Assembly: GCA_964546955.1 (NCBI GenBank)
Contig: CAZJLP010000057.1
Location: 1 to 31,599, forward strand
Direction: 5' to 3'
DNA length: 31,599 nt
Origin: CAZJLP01 sp964546955
Lineage (GTDB): Bacteria > Verrucomicrobiota > Verrucomicrobiia > Opitutales > Opitutaceae
The first letter of the stretch is position 1; every line of letters begins with the position of its first letter. Positions 1 to 7,458 of this stretch are shown here, one piece after another. Under the pieces are notes generated by a model that was not told the DNA's origin, searched no databases, and saw nothing but the letters and a program-made list of their open reading frames with translations. Both the position numbers and the translations under genes were made by a program.

Positions 1-714
1 CGGCACGGTCATCGCCCGGTAATCTTCGCCGTGAGCTACGGTGTCGGCCTCGCCATGGAGTGGCTCAAGCGTTCAAAGCAAGCGGGACGGAAGGTCGATC
101 TGCGCGGCCTCATTCTCATCAGCCCCGTCGCTTGCGCGGAGGATCTGCTCGATCCGGCGACGCCAAAACCCACGACCTTGCTCGGTCGGGCGGTGAAGCC
201 CTATTTCGACTCCGTCTCCAAAAACGTGGAGCGAAGCGGCATCGAAAAATCGCGCGCCATTTTCACCAAAATGTTCGAGGCCGGGGCGCAGAACAAGGAG
301 GGGCTCGGCGCCCTGATGACTCGCGGCGAGCTGGACGCTCTGCGCACCGCGGTGCTCGGGACGATTCAAAACATCACCTCGGTCGGCGCCTGCGAACGCG
401 TGCTCGCGATGAAGGAACTGGCGCCGCCGGCCGCTTACTTCTCCCAGACCCATCTTCCGCTCAGCGAAGCGCCCACGCTGATCATGTACGCCGAGAAGGA
501 GTCCTCCGTGCTGGTGGAAAACTCTCCCACCCGGTTCGCGCTCGAGACCGCTCACCGGGCTTATTTTCCGCAGAGCCACTGGAAAGTGATCACCAACGAG
601 CGCGGCACACCTGTCCAGCATGCTTCGCTGATTTTTCACTGTCACAACTTCCTGCCTCCCATCTCCGCGTTTTACAAACACGTCAAAACCGGCAAGGCTT
701 TTCGCGCCAAGTGA
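1..714 (+). CDS. alpha/beta-hydrolase-like protein, 5'-truncated by window edge
   Basis: The reading frame is open from the first base and stops at 712-714, so only the C-terminal 237 residues are seen. Near the start is a strand-turn-helix PVIFAVSYGVGLA, which fits a nucleophile elbow of alpha/beta hydrolases (Ser in SYG), although the residue normally Gly two before the Ser is Ala. A later strand (PTLIMYAEKESSVLVENS) fits the place where the acid residue lies, and SHWKVITNERGTPVQHASLIF, which carries a His, fits the end of the fold. No signal peptide can be judged. The frames overlapping this gene on both strands are shadows. Family membership is inference from fold pattern only, and the substrate is unknown. 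Confidence 0.55.
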   Translation, partial: RHGHRPVIFAVSYGVGLAMEWLKRSKQAGRKVDLRGLILISPVACAEDLLDPATPKPTTLLGRAVKPYFDSVSKNVERSGIEKSRAIFTKMFEAGAQNKEGLGALMTRGELDALRTAVLGTIQNITSVGACERVLAMKELAPPAAYFSQTHLPLSEAPTLIMYAEKESSVLVENSPTRFALETAHRAYFPQSHWKVITNERGTPVQHASLIFHCHNFLPPISAFYKHVKTGKAFRAK

Positions 715-1019
715 ACGTTCCTTCGGGGGATTTCAGTCGCCGCGGGCTTCTCTCAGTCAGTGCCGCCGAAAAGAGAGGGCGCGGCGTCTCCCTCGACGGG
801 CTCGCGACCTTGAGCTTGTCGAAACGATCCGCCGAGCCGCGGGTGGGCTCGAGTCGTAGCGCGATTTCTCTCGGTCTGCGGCGCAGCCGCTTAACACGGC
901 AGCCGACCCCACCCGCCGGGAGGGCGGGTTCCATTCTCCTCCGCCTTGTCCCGCCTTTAGATCCATTTCTGGTAATGGCCGCGGTTTGCGGTTCTCGAAG
1001 CTGAACGCATAACTCCGCA
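715..1019. other. spacer with degenerate repeat and hairpin
   Basis: No gene is seen in these 305 bases. They hold the string gagcttgtcgaa (about 813-824) followed by a GC-rich stretch of a kind that recurs in bacterial intergenic regions. A hairpin lies at 911-917/923-929 (ACCCGCC, 5-nt loop, GGCGGGT). It could end transcripts from the upstream hydrolase, but it has only a weak T-rich tail. Confidence 0.4.
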
Positions 1020-2612
1020 ATGCTCGCTCCGCCCAAATCACTTTTCCGTCTGGGTGCATCCCTTCTCACGGCGCGCACAAAACGGCGCATTCGCGACGGG
1101 CGCAGCGCAGTGCCGGAACAACAAAAGATCTTCGCCTCGCTCATCGCCGCGATGGCGCGGTGCTCTTTCGGGAAGGAGCACGGCCTCAGCGCGAGCATGA
1201 CCTATTCGCAATTCCAGCAATCGGCACCGCCGCGCACCTACGAGGATTTTGCTCCTTCGATCGAGAAGATGAAGCGCGGAGAGGCCGATGTCCTTTGGCC
1301 CGGGCGCTGCGCGTATTATGCGGTCTCTTCCGGAACCACGGCGGGACGCACGAAGTACCTGCCGATCACCGCGGGGATGTTCGATCACTTCAAGCGGGCC
1401 GGCCTTGACTCTCTTCTTTTCTATACCGCGCGCGTCGGGCGGAACGATTTATTCAGTGGCAAACACCTTTTCCTCGGCGGCTCCACCACACTTACGCCGA
1501 TCGAGGAGTCGAAACCCTTCACCGCGTACGCGGGTGACTTGAGCGGCATCACCGCCCTCAATCTGCCCTCCTGGGCTGAAGCACATCTCTACGAGCCGGG
1601 CACCGCCATCGCCCAGATGAGCGACTGGCCCGCGAAAATCAAAGCGATCGCAGAACGCACCTGGAATCGCGACATGACCATGATCGCCGGAATCCCGAGC
1701 TGGCTCCTGATCGTGGCCGAAGCGATTCGCGAACGCGCCGCCCAGGCCAACGGCGGCACAATGCCCCCTCACCTGCAAGCGGTCTGGCCCCGGCTCGAAT
1801 GCCTTGTGCATGGCGGGGTCCCAATCGACCCCTACGTGAAGGAACTTCGGGCGGCCCTCGGGCCCACCATCAATTTTCATGAGGTCTATCCCGCGTCGGA
1901 AGGCTTCATCGCCGCCCAGGACGCCGACGCCTCGGCCGGCCTGCGCTTGATGACGAACGCCGGCATCTTCTACGAATTCCTGCCGATGGCCGATTTCGAC
2001 GACCGAAGGCTGGCCGATCTCGGCCCGAAAGCCGTGCCGCTGGAACAAACCAAACCGGGCGTCGACTACGCCCTCCTCATGACGACCCCGGCCGGCCTCT
2101 GTCGTTATGTGATTGGTGACGTGGTGCGGTTTGTTTCCACCGACGTTCCGCGGCTGATCTATGTCGGCCGGACCAAGCTGCAGCTGAGCGCGTTCGGAGA
2201 GCACGTGATCGAGAAAGAAGTGACGGATGCGCTGCTCACGGTGTGCCGCCGCCACGACTGGAACATTGCCAACTTCCATGTCGCCCCTCTTTTCGTCGAT
2301 TCGGCCACGGGACAAAAACGAGGGCGGCACGAATGGTGGGTCGAGTTGAAACCGAACACGCGCGAAACGCCGACGGGGCCCCTCCTCGCGCCCGAACTCG
2401 ACGCCGAACTGATTCGGCTCAACGACGACTATGAGGCAAAACGCAAAGGCGGCGGACTCGAGCCGCCCGTCGTCCGACTCGTCATGCCGGGCACGTTCGA
2501 ACAATGGATGCGCCAGAGCGGAAAATGGGGCGGCCAAAACAAAATGCCGCGGTGCCGCAGCGATCGACAAGTAGCCGACGCCCTCGCGGCCATGACGCGA
2601 TTTGCCGACTAG
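1020..2612 (+). CDS. GH3 auxin-responsive promoter family protein (acyl-adenylate/amido synthetase fold)
   Basis: A 530-residue protein of the usual size for bacterial GH3 proteins. This branch of the adenylate-forming (ANL) enzymes joins carboxylic acids to amino acids in plants; the bacterial substrates are mostly unknown. The ATP/phosphate loop is SSGTTAGRTKY at residues 103-113. The VYPASEGF motif (around 288) and the later CRYVIGDVVRF (around 361) match the adenylate-binding and hinge motifs of the family. There is no signal peptide or membrane segment, so it is cytoplasmic. The start is ATG at 1020, after a spacer without a strong Shine-Dalgarno sequence. A long minus-strand frame over this gene is a composition shadow. 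It stands alone, with about 770 gene-free bases downstream. Family assignment is firm; the biological role is not. Confidence 0.88.
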   Translation: MLAPPKSLFRLGASLLTARTKRRIRDGRSAVPEQQKIFASLIAAMARCSFGKEHGLSASMTYSQFQQSAPPRTYEDFAPSIEKMKRGEADVLWPGRCAYYAVSSGTTAGRTKYLPITAGMFDHFKRAGLDSLLFYTARVGRNDLFSGKHLFLGGSTTLTPIEESKPFTAYAGDLSGITALNLPSWAEAHLYEPGTAIAQMSDWPAKIKAIAERTWNRDMTMIAGIPSWLLIVAEAIRERAAQANGGTMPPHLQAVWPRLECLVHGGVPIDPYVKELRAALGPTINFHEVYPASEGFIAAQDADASAGLRLMTNAGIFYEFLPMADFDDRRLADLGPKAVPLEQTKPGVDYALLMTTPAGLCRYVIGDVVRFVSTDVPRLIYVGRTKLQLSAFGEHVIEKEVTDALLTVCRRHDWNIANFHVAPLFVDSATGQKRGRHEWWVELKPNTRETPTGPLLAPELDAELIRLNDDYEAKRKGGGLEPPVVRLVMPGTFEQWMRQSGKWGGQNKMPRCRSDRQVADALAAMTRFAD

Positions 2613-2897
2613 CCAGCGATCCTTCGTCGTGGGTGATGGGGCGCGGACGCGCCGTAGGGTGGCGACAGGGAACTGCATTGACGGATACTCCGCCTGGATG
2701 CGCTGCGCGGCGGACCATGCACCGGATGCTGATCTGCACGCGTGCAAAATTGATCAGGCGACGCCGCACGAACTCAGCTGCGTCGGTAAACGTCGGCTCT
2801 GACAGCGACTTAATGACAACGAGGCGACCGCTGGAGACCTGCCCGTCAGTGCGCCCTCCCGATCAATGCCGAGCACATTAACCTGTGCGGGCATGCT
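2613..2897. other. gene-free spacer
   Basis: No convincing coding frame is present. Short frames on both strands lack ribosome binding sites and recognisable sequence. I see no strong hairpin here. The stretch leads into the sigma-54-like element and terminator described next. Confidence 0.4.
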
Positions 2898-2913
2898 TGG
2901 CACAGCCGATGCT
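2898..2913 (+). promoter_or_regulatory. sigma-54-like -24/-12 element
   Basis: TGGCACAGCCGATGCT matches the RpoN consensus TGGCAC-N5-TTGCW with the invariant GG and GC at the required spacing. It would start transcription near 2924, ahead of no protein gene, with a strong terminator about 75 bases further on. The match is clear by eye, but such a short motif can occur by chance in GC-rich DNA. No sigma-54 activator gene is seen in this window. Confidence 0.35.
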
Positions 2914-2923
2914 AAATAGGAGT

Positions 2924-3040
2924 TACTCTCGACCCTGCTTAGCGGGGCCTTGGGGTAACATGGATGTCTAGCTGCACACCTAGACAAAGAAAATCAGTGG
3001 GGCCCGGCGTTTAGGGGTAATCGCCGGGCCCCTTCTTTTT
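2924..3040 (+). ncRNA. candidate orphan small RNA ending in strong terminator
   Basis: A predicted transcript of about 117 nt runs from the start implied by the sigma-54-like element to the terminator. It can form three stems in order: CCCTG/CGGGG near 2932-2946 (one G-U pair), GTCTAG/CTAGAC at 2966-2971/2980-2985 with an 8-nt loop, and the terminator stem. An AAAGAAAA single-stranded stretch lies between the last two. No open frame with a ribosome binding site is inside. It does not resemble 6S, SRP, tmRNA or RNase P RNA as far as I can tell. The call rests on promoter-terminator logic alone. Confidence 0.35.
2999..3040 (+). terminator. strong intrinsic terminator
   Basis: A perfect 11-bp stem, GGGGCCCGGCG (2999-3009) with CGCCGGGCCCC (3022-3032), has a 12-nt loop and is followed by TTCTTTTT. 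It is the strongest terminator in the window and lies about 390 bases after the GH3 stop, with no annotated gene just before it. Confidence 0.85.
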
Positions 3041-3377
3041 CAAGGGCGCCATCCGCGCTCTCAAACTCTGCCTCTTTCTTTTAAAGAAGCTCTGAAATAC
3101 TCTGGCGCGGCGGATCGAAAGGTCGGGCGAGGCCTGTGGACTCGCCGTCGTATGCCGGAAATGTAGCCCGCATGCATCTGCGCAACGCTGGACGGCGTCA
3201 AAAGGCAGGTTCTCACGCGGCATCTCTCCCTTCGACGGGCAGTCCAGAGGCCCGCCCCTAACTTACGATCCGTTGTTGCAGAGGTTCCTTAATCGTTCTC
3301 TTGGTCGGTGCGGCCGTTGCACGGCCCGGGACAGATCAGCCAACGACCGAGAGAAAGATTCCCAACCACCCTACTCC
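3041..3377. other. gene-free spacer with degenerate repeat
   Basis: No gene is supported. Around 3124-3147 is a degenerate copy (GGCGAG, 9-nt loop, CTCGCC) of a repeat also seen near 15616-15640. A 70-codon minus-strand frame here ends inside the terminator and has no recognisable features. Confidence 0.4.
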
Positions 3378-3908
3378 TCACAACACCTTCGCCAGAACTC
3401 GTTCCCAATCCTCCACCGGCGCAGTCCCTACTTTCTTGAACCGTACGCGGCCCTTGCGATCGATCACGAACGTGGTCGGCAACGCTTCGACTCCGCCAAA
3501 CGCCGCGATCAGTTGCTCCGTATACATCACGAGGGGATAATTGATTCCCATCGATTTTCCGAATTTCGCCACCACCTCCGGACCTGCTTCGTCGGCGGCG
3601 ATCCCGACGAACGCGATCCCGCGTTGCCGGTATTTATCCTGTAATTTGATGTAGTCGGGAATTTCCGCCCGGCACGGGGGGCACCACGTGGCCCAAAAAT
3701 CGATGACCAAAACTTTCCCCCGCAAGTCGGCAGAGTGCAGTTCACCGCCCGCCACATTCTTGGCCGTCCAGGTGGGGGCGGGAAGATCGAGCGACTGAAA
3801 AACCGACGCCACCACAGGTTCCTGCTTCCTCCGGCAGGCGGGCAATACGGCCGCCACACCCAAGGCGATCGCAACGGCGCTCATCCATCGACTCGACAAA
3901 ATCTTCAT
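3378..3908 (-). CDS. TlpA/ResA-like thioredoxin lipoprotein
   Basis: A 176-residue thiol-disulfide oxidoreductase of the TlpA/ResA type, held outside the cytoplasmic membrane. The N-terminus has a basic start, a hydrophobic stretch and a lipobox ending VLPAC, with Cys25 as the likely lipidated residue. The thioredoxin active site is WATWCPPCR (Cys76 and Cys79). The later GVEALPTTFVIDRKGRV holds the cis-proline loop (LPTTF) typical of the fold. TlpA/ResA proteins keep periplasmic cysteines reduced, for example in cytochrome c maturation. It follows the glycosyltransferase on the same strand by 60 bases and may share its transcript. No cytochrome maturation genes are nearby, so the partner is unknown. 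Confidence 0.85.
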   Translation of the reverse strand: MKILSSRWMSAVAIALGVAAVLPACRRKQEPVVASVFQSLDLPAPTWTAKNVAGGELHSADLRGKVLVIDFWATWCPPCRAEIPDYIKLQDKYRQRGIAFVGIAADEAGPEVVAKFGKSMGINYPLVMYTEQLIAAFGGVEALPTTFVIDRKGRVRFKKVGTAPVEDWERVLAKVL

Positions 3909-3968
3909 GGCGATGGTTCGGTTCCAGCAGTTTCGAGCGCGCCTTGAAGCGCGCGCCTCAATTCAGGC

Positions 3969-5450
3969 TCACGCCCTCGCCGCCCGAGGAAAGAGGTCGG
4001 GCGTGGAGAGCGCGGCCAAACCGAGGAAGCCGGCGGCTTTTATCAGCAGCGTACCGGCCACTGGCAGCATATCGTTGCGGCCGAAATAGAGGGCGCCACC
4101 CAACATCGCCAAACCCAGGGCCACCTCGATCACCGTGATGGCGAGAAACATCGTTCGGCTGCGCAGTTTGCTGAACATGCCTGTGCGCGCGAGGGACTTG
4201 CTCCCCTTGGGCGTGCGGACGAACTCGCCGCCTTTGGTGAGCATGCCTTCGATCACCGCGACACAACACGTGACGCTCATGGCCAAACCGAAGGCCAGCA
4301 CCAGCGGGGCCACGGCCAGCCAGAGAAAACCTTCCTTCCACTGCCGCTGGCGGAAATACTGGCCTGTCACATAAAAGATCACCGTCGCTCCGCCCGTCAG
4401 GACGACCGACAGCGGATTCAGCACGATCCAGATTCCACCGACCGGGCCCTGGTTCATGAAGTACAAGTAAGGCACGAACAGGATGGAAAAGGTGACGAGA
4501 AGCGGATGGACGAATCCGATCGTCAAATGGCTAAAAGCTTCGCGCTTCACTCGACCGGGCAGATCGCTGCGCAGGATGTCGCCGAGTTGTTTGCGGGCGA
4601 CCTGCACGCCGCCCTTGGTCCAGCGGTGCTGCTGCGATTTGAATGCGGTCAGATTCTCCGGTAATTCCGAGGGGACCGAATAGTCGTTCAGATAGACGAA
4701 GCGCCAGCCGCGGCGCTGGGCGCGGTAGCTGGCGTCCAGGTCTTCCGTCACCGTATCCGCAGACCAGCTACCTGAATCCTCCAGCGCGGCGCGGCGCCAG
4801 ATACCCGCGGTCCCGTTAAAATTAAAGAACAGTCCCGCGGCGCAGCGGGCCGCCTGCTCGACCACAAAATGGGCATCGAGGAAAATGCCTTGGAAGCGGG
4901 TCAGCATGCTCGCCCGCCGGTTGCTAAACTCCCAACGCGCCTGGACCACCCCCACCTTGGGATCGGAAAAGTGCGGCATCAGTGTTTCCAAGAAATCCGG
5001 TTCCGGTCGGAAGTCGGCGTCGAACACCGCAAAAAAGTCCGCCTCGCTGTGCTCCATCCCGTACTGAAGGGCACCGGCCTTGTAACCCAGACGATTGGGG
5101 CGCCGCAGATGGCGTACCAGCCCGGCACGCTCAGGGTTCCGCTTCAGCCACGACTCGATGATCTGGGGCGTTTCGTCGGTGGAGTCGTCCAGGACCTGGA
5201 CCTCGAGCAACTCGCGGGGCCAGTTCAACGCGCTGACCTTGTCGAGCAGCGCCTCCACCACGAGCGGCTCGTTGTAGAGCGGACACTGGACGCACATACG
5301 GGGCAGCGGGCCGGTCCAGGGCGCGGGCGCGGGGCGCCGGCCCATCCGCAGATGATGGCAGTAAAGCCAGAGCATCTTCACCCGGTGGACGGCGAAGTAG
5401 ATCAGCCCCGCGAGGGCGACTCCGTACAACGCGAGCACTACATTGGCCAT
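3969..5450 (-). CDS. cellulose synthase/CslA-like GT2 glycosyltransferase, membrane-bound
   Basis: A 493-residue processive family 2 glycosyltransferase. An N-terminal membrane helix (about 4-22) precedes the GT-A domain, which carries every hallmark: DDSTD (88-92) for the nucleotide sugar, DAD (144-146) for the metal, TED (235-237) with the catalytic base, and QQHRW (273-277) at the acceptor channel. Four or five hydrophobic segments follow (about 305-490) and can form the export pore. Length and layout match plant CslA and bacterial beta-mannan or glucan synthase-like proteins more closely than BcsA, as no PilZ domain is present. It probably polymerises a beta-linked polysaccharide at the inner membrane; which sugar cannot be read from sequence. 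The TlpA-like gene follows. Confidence 0.88.
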   Translation of the reverse strand: MANVVLALYGVALAGLIYFAVHRVKMLWLYCHHLRMGRRPAPAPWTGPLPRMCVQCPLYNEPLVVEALLDKVSALNWPRELLEVQVLDDSTDETPQIIESWLKRNPERAGLVRHLRRPNRLGYKAGALQYGMEHSEADFFAVFDADFRPEPDFLETLMPHFSDPKVGVVQARWEFSNRRASMLTRFQGIFLDAHFVVEQAARCAAGLFFNFNGTAGIWRRAALEDSGSWSADTVTEDLDASYRAQRRGWRFVYLNDYSVPSELPENLTAFKSQQHRWTKGGVQVARKQLGDILRSDLPGRVKREAFSHLTIGFVHPLLVTFSILFVPYLYFMNQGPVGGIWIVLNPLSVVLTGGATVIFYVTGQYFRQRQWKEGFLWLAVAPLVLAFGLAMSVTCCVAVIEGMLTKGGEFVRTPKGSKSLARTGMFSKLRSRTMFLAITVIEVALGLAMLGGALYFGRNDMLPVAGTLLIKAAGFLGLAALSTPDLFPRAARA

Positions 5451-5544
5451 AGATGTTGCTAAAGTTAAGGCGGGCGACCGCGGGTCAAGGCTGCAATGTG
5501 GCGACCCGGGGTTCCGAAGACGCAGCCTGACCCCGCTTTAACCC

Positions 5545-6444
5545 TTAAGTTTCCCGGGCCTCCGGCAAATCCATGCCCAAAGTCTCGATGAATTTCTTCA
5601 TGGCGGGGGTCAAAACTCGGCCCTTGCGGTGCAAAATGGCAAGGGGACGCGTAAATTCCTTACCTTTGAAAGGGATTAGCGACAAAGTGCCCTGCTTGCA
5701 CTCCTGGACGACGGTTGCCTGCGGCACGATGGCTATCCCGTGGTCGATCTCCACCGCCCGTTTAACGGTTTCAATATTGTCGAATTCCATTACAGGCTCA
5801 ATTTCCAGCTTGTTGTCCCGGAAAATCTGGTCGACCGCCTTGCGCGTGGGGATGTCGGGGTCGAAGCCGATAAACCGCTGCCCGGATAAGTCCTTGAGGT
5901 CCACTTCTGTTCGTTTGGCCAGCGCATGATTAGGATGCGTAATCAAAACCAGCCGGTCATTGCGGAACGGCAAACTGTCGATTTGGCGCACTTTCACCGG
6001 GAAGGCGACCAAACCGAAATCGACCGAGTTGTGGAGAATGTCTTCGTAAACCAGATTCGACCGGCGGTATTCCACCCGCACATTGACAGAGGGAAAATCG
6101 TGCAGGAATCGTTTGATGTACGGCGGCAACTCGTGGAGCCCGATCGAATAAATGGTGGAAATCCGGATCGTGCCGCTAATGATCTTCTTCATCTCCTGCA
6201 GCTCGCTCAGCAATTTGTCGTACTGATGAAGCACTTCCTTCGAGGCGTCGTACACGCGCTGCCCTTCGCGCGTGAGCTGAAACTGCTTCTGGCTGCGATC
6301 GATCAGCAGGGTCTTGAAGTGGCGCTCCATCGCACGCGCCTGCTGACTCACCGCCGATTGGGTGATGCCGTTGATCTTGGCAGCGCGGGAAAAGCTCTTC
6401 GTCTCCACCAGATCGGCGAAGATCTTGAAGTTTTCTATTTGCAT
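5545..6444 (-). CDS. LysR-family transcriptional regulator (CysB/CbbR-like)
   Basis: A 299-residue LysR regulator of standard length. Residues 1-60 form the winged helix-turn-helix (FADLVETKSFSRAAKINGITQS, then AVSQQARAMERHF). The rest is a periplasmic-binding-protein-like effector domain with typical strands (TIRISTIYSIGLHELP, DFGLVAFPV, GIAIVPQATVV). It is divergent from the YggS gene with a 74-base spacer that carries a 7-bp inverted repeat, the usual arrangement for LysR autoregulation. The ligand is unknown. Its neighbours do not point to one pathway. Confidence 0.92.
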   Translation of the reverse strand: MQIENFKIFADLVETKSFSRAAKINGITQSAVSQQARAMERHFKTLLIDRSQKQFQLTREGQRVYDASKEVLHQYDKLLSELQEMKKIISGTIRISTIYSIGLHELPPYIKRFLHDFPSVNVRVEYRRSNLVYEDILHNSVDFGLVAFPVKVRQIDSLPFRNDRLVLITHPNHALAKRTEVDLKDLSGQRFIGFDPDIPTRKAVDQIFRDNKLEIEPVMEFDNIETVKRAVEIDHGIAIVPQATVVQECKQGTLSLIPFKGKEFTRPLAILHRKGRVLTPAMKKFIETLGMDLPEARET

Positions 6445-6454
6445 GATGCGGTCC

Positions 6455-6486
6455 GATTAGGCCGTTCAGTATAAAGATTCCTAATC
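6455..6486. promoter_or_regulatory. dyad in divergent LysR/yggS promoter region
   Basis: GATTAGG (6455-6461) and CCTAATC (6480-6486) form a perfect 7-bp inverted repeat with an 18-base spacer, between the divergent starts at 6444 and 6519. This is a plausible LysR binding site. A purine-rich AAGGAAG before the 6519 start serves as the ribosome binding site for the plus-strand gene. Confidence 0.5.
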
Positions 6487-6518
6487 CCAGCGCAATCAAT
6501 TAAAGGAAGTTTTCACTC

Positions 6519-7217
6519 ATGCCCTCATTCGAAGAGTTTAAGTCACGCGCGGATCACGTGCGAGCCCTCATCGCTGAGGCTTGCGCTTCGGCGGGCCGGG
6601 ATTCGGCCGAAGTCGAGTTGCTCGCGGTCACCAAGACCCACCCGGCCGCGGCCGCCAATCACGCGGCACGCTACGGTTTGCGCGCCGTAGGGGAAAATCG
6701 AGTACAGGAAGCGGTCGAAAAAAAGCCCCAAGCGACGGAACGTGTTGCCTGGGAGTTGATCGGGCACCTGCAATCGAACAAGGTGAAGCTCGCCGTGCAA
6801 TGCTTCGACCGGATTCAAAGTGTGGACCGCGCCAAGCTCCTTCCCCTGCTCGATCGCGCGGCGGCAGAAACCGAGCGAGTCCTCCCTATTCTGCTTCAAA
6901 TCAACGCGGGCAACGATCCAGCGAAATTCGGGGCTGATCCGGATGAAGCGCCCGCTTTGCTGGAGCTTGCCTTAGCCCAGAGGAATCTGCGCGTCGATGG
7001 ATTGATGACCATCGCACCCCTCTCCCCAGACCCCGCCGTGGCGCAGGGCACGTTTGCCAATCTGCGCGCCTTGCGCGACGCCCTCGCGGCGCGCTTCGGC
7101 GTGCCCCTCCGCGAACTCTCGATGGGCATGAGCAGCGATCTCGTCCCGGCAATCGCCGCTGGCAGCACCCTGGTGCGCGTAGGGACCGCTCTCTTCGGCT
7201 CGCGACCGCTCGGGTAG
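6519..7217 (+). CDS. yggS: YggS/PROSC-family pyridoxal phosphate homeostasis protein
   Basis: A 232-residue PLP-binding protein of the YggS/YBL036C family, which buffers vitamin B6 and affects amino-acid and keto-acid balance in the cytoplasm. The PLP lysine is Lys39 in LLAVTKTHPA. Family motifs GENRVQE, WELIGHLQSNKVK, IQSVDR, and the phosphate-binding LSMGMSSDL followed by GSTLVRVGTALFG are all present. The start at 6519 is supported by AAGGAAG about 10 bases upstream. It is usually found near proC or division genes, but here it lies next to a divergent LysR gene. A palindromic repeat element begins at its stop codon. Confidence 0.95.
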   Translation: MPSFEEFKSRADHVRALIAEACASAGRDSAEVELLAVTKTHPAAAANHAARYGLRAVGENRVQEAVEKKPQATERVAWELIGHLQSNKVKLAVQCFDRIQSVDRAKLLPLLDRAAAETERVLPILLQINAGNDPAKFGADPDEAPALLELALAQRNLRVDGLMTIAPLSPDPAVAQGTFANLRALRDALAARFGVPLRELSMGMSSDLVPAIAAGSTLVRVGTALFGSRPLG

Positions 7218-7403
7218 TTGAGGGTTGAGAGTGCGGAAGGGAGTGCGAGATCCCTTCCGGTTTGTCATCCTCGAGCGAAGCAAAGGATCCAGTTCGGTGC
7301 GGCCGACGAAGTCCAAGTGGATCCTTCGCTTCGCTCGAGGATGACAAAACCTGGCTGAACAGAGCCCTCTGCGATACGCGAGGCTCGCTCTCAACTCTCA
7401 ATC
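7216..7403. repeat. palindromic intergenic element, copy 1, edged by heptamer repeats
   Basis: The element fills the spacer after yggS. Its ends are imperfect inverted repeats (7216-7231 against 7388-7403, 14 of 16 matching), each built of two 7-bp units (GTTGAGG-GTTGAGA and CTCTCAA-CTCTCAA). Inside are a small hairpin (7234-7242/7251-7259, stem CGGAAGGGA) and a long palindrome, 7261-7291 with 7318-7348: 31-bp arms with one mismatch around a 26-base loop. The palindrome begins TTTGTCATCCT and ends AGGATGACAAA. A second copy lies at 10538-10725. Confidence 0.85.
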
Positions 7404-7458
7404 CTTCAGCCCGAACTAAGCCCTCGACGCGGGTCAATCTTTCGCCAGGATCGAACGC

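Noticed and set aside
60..1004. 314-codon plus-strand frame beginning in the hydrolase gene
   Set aside because: Arg/Ser-rich shadow of the hydrolase frame; continues into a gene-free spacer without recognisable sequence.
1449..2747. 432-codon open frame on the minus strand
   Set aside because: It lies across the GH3 gene, has shadow-like Arg/Gly/His-rich composition, no domain and no ribosome binding site.
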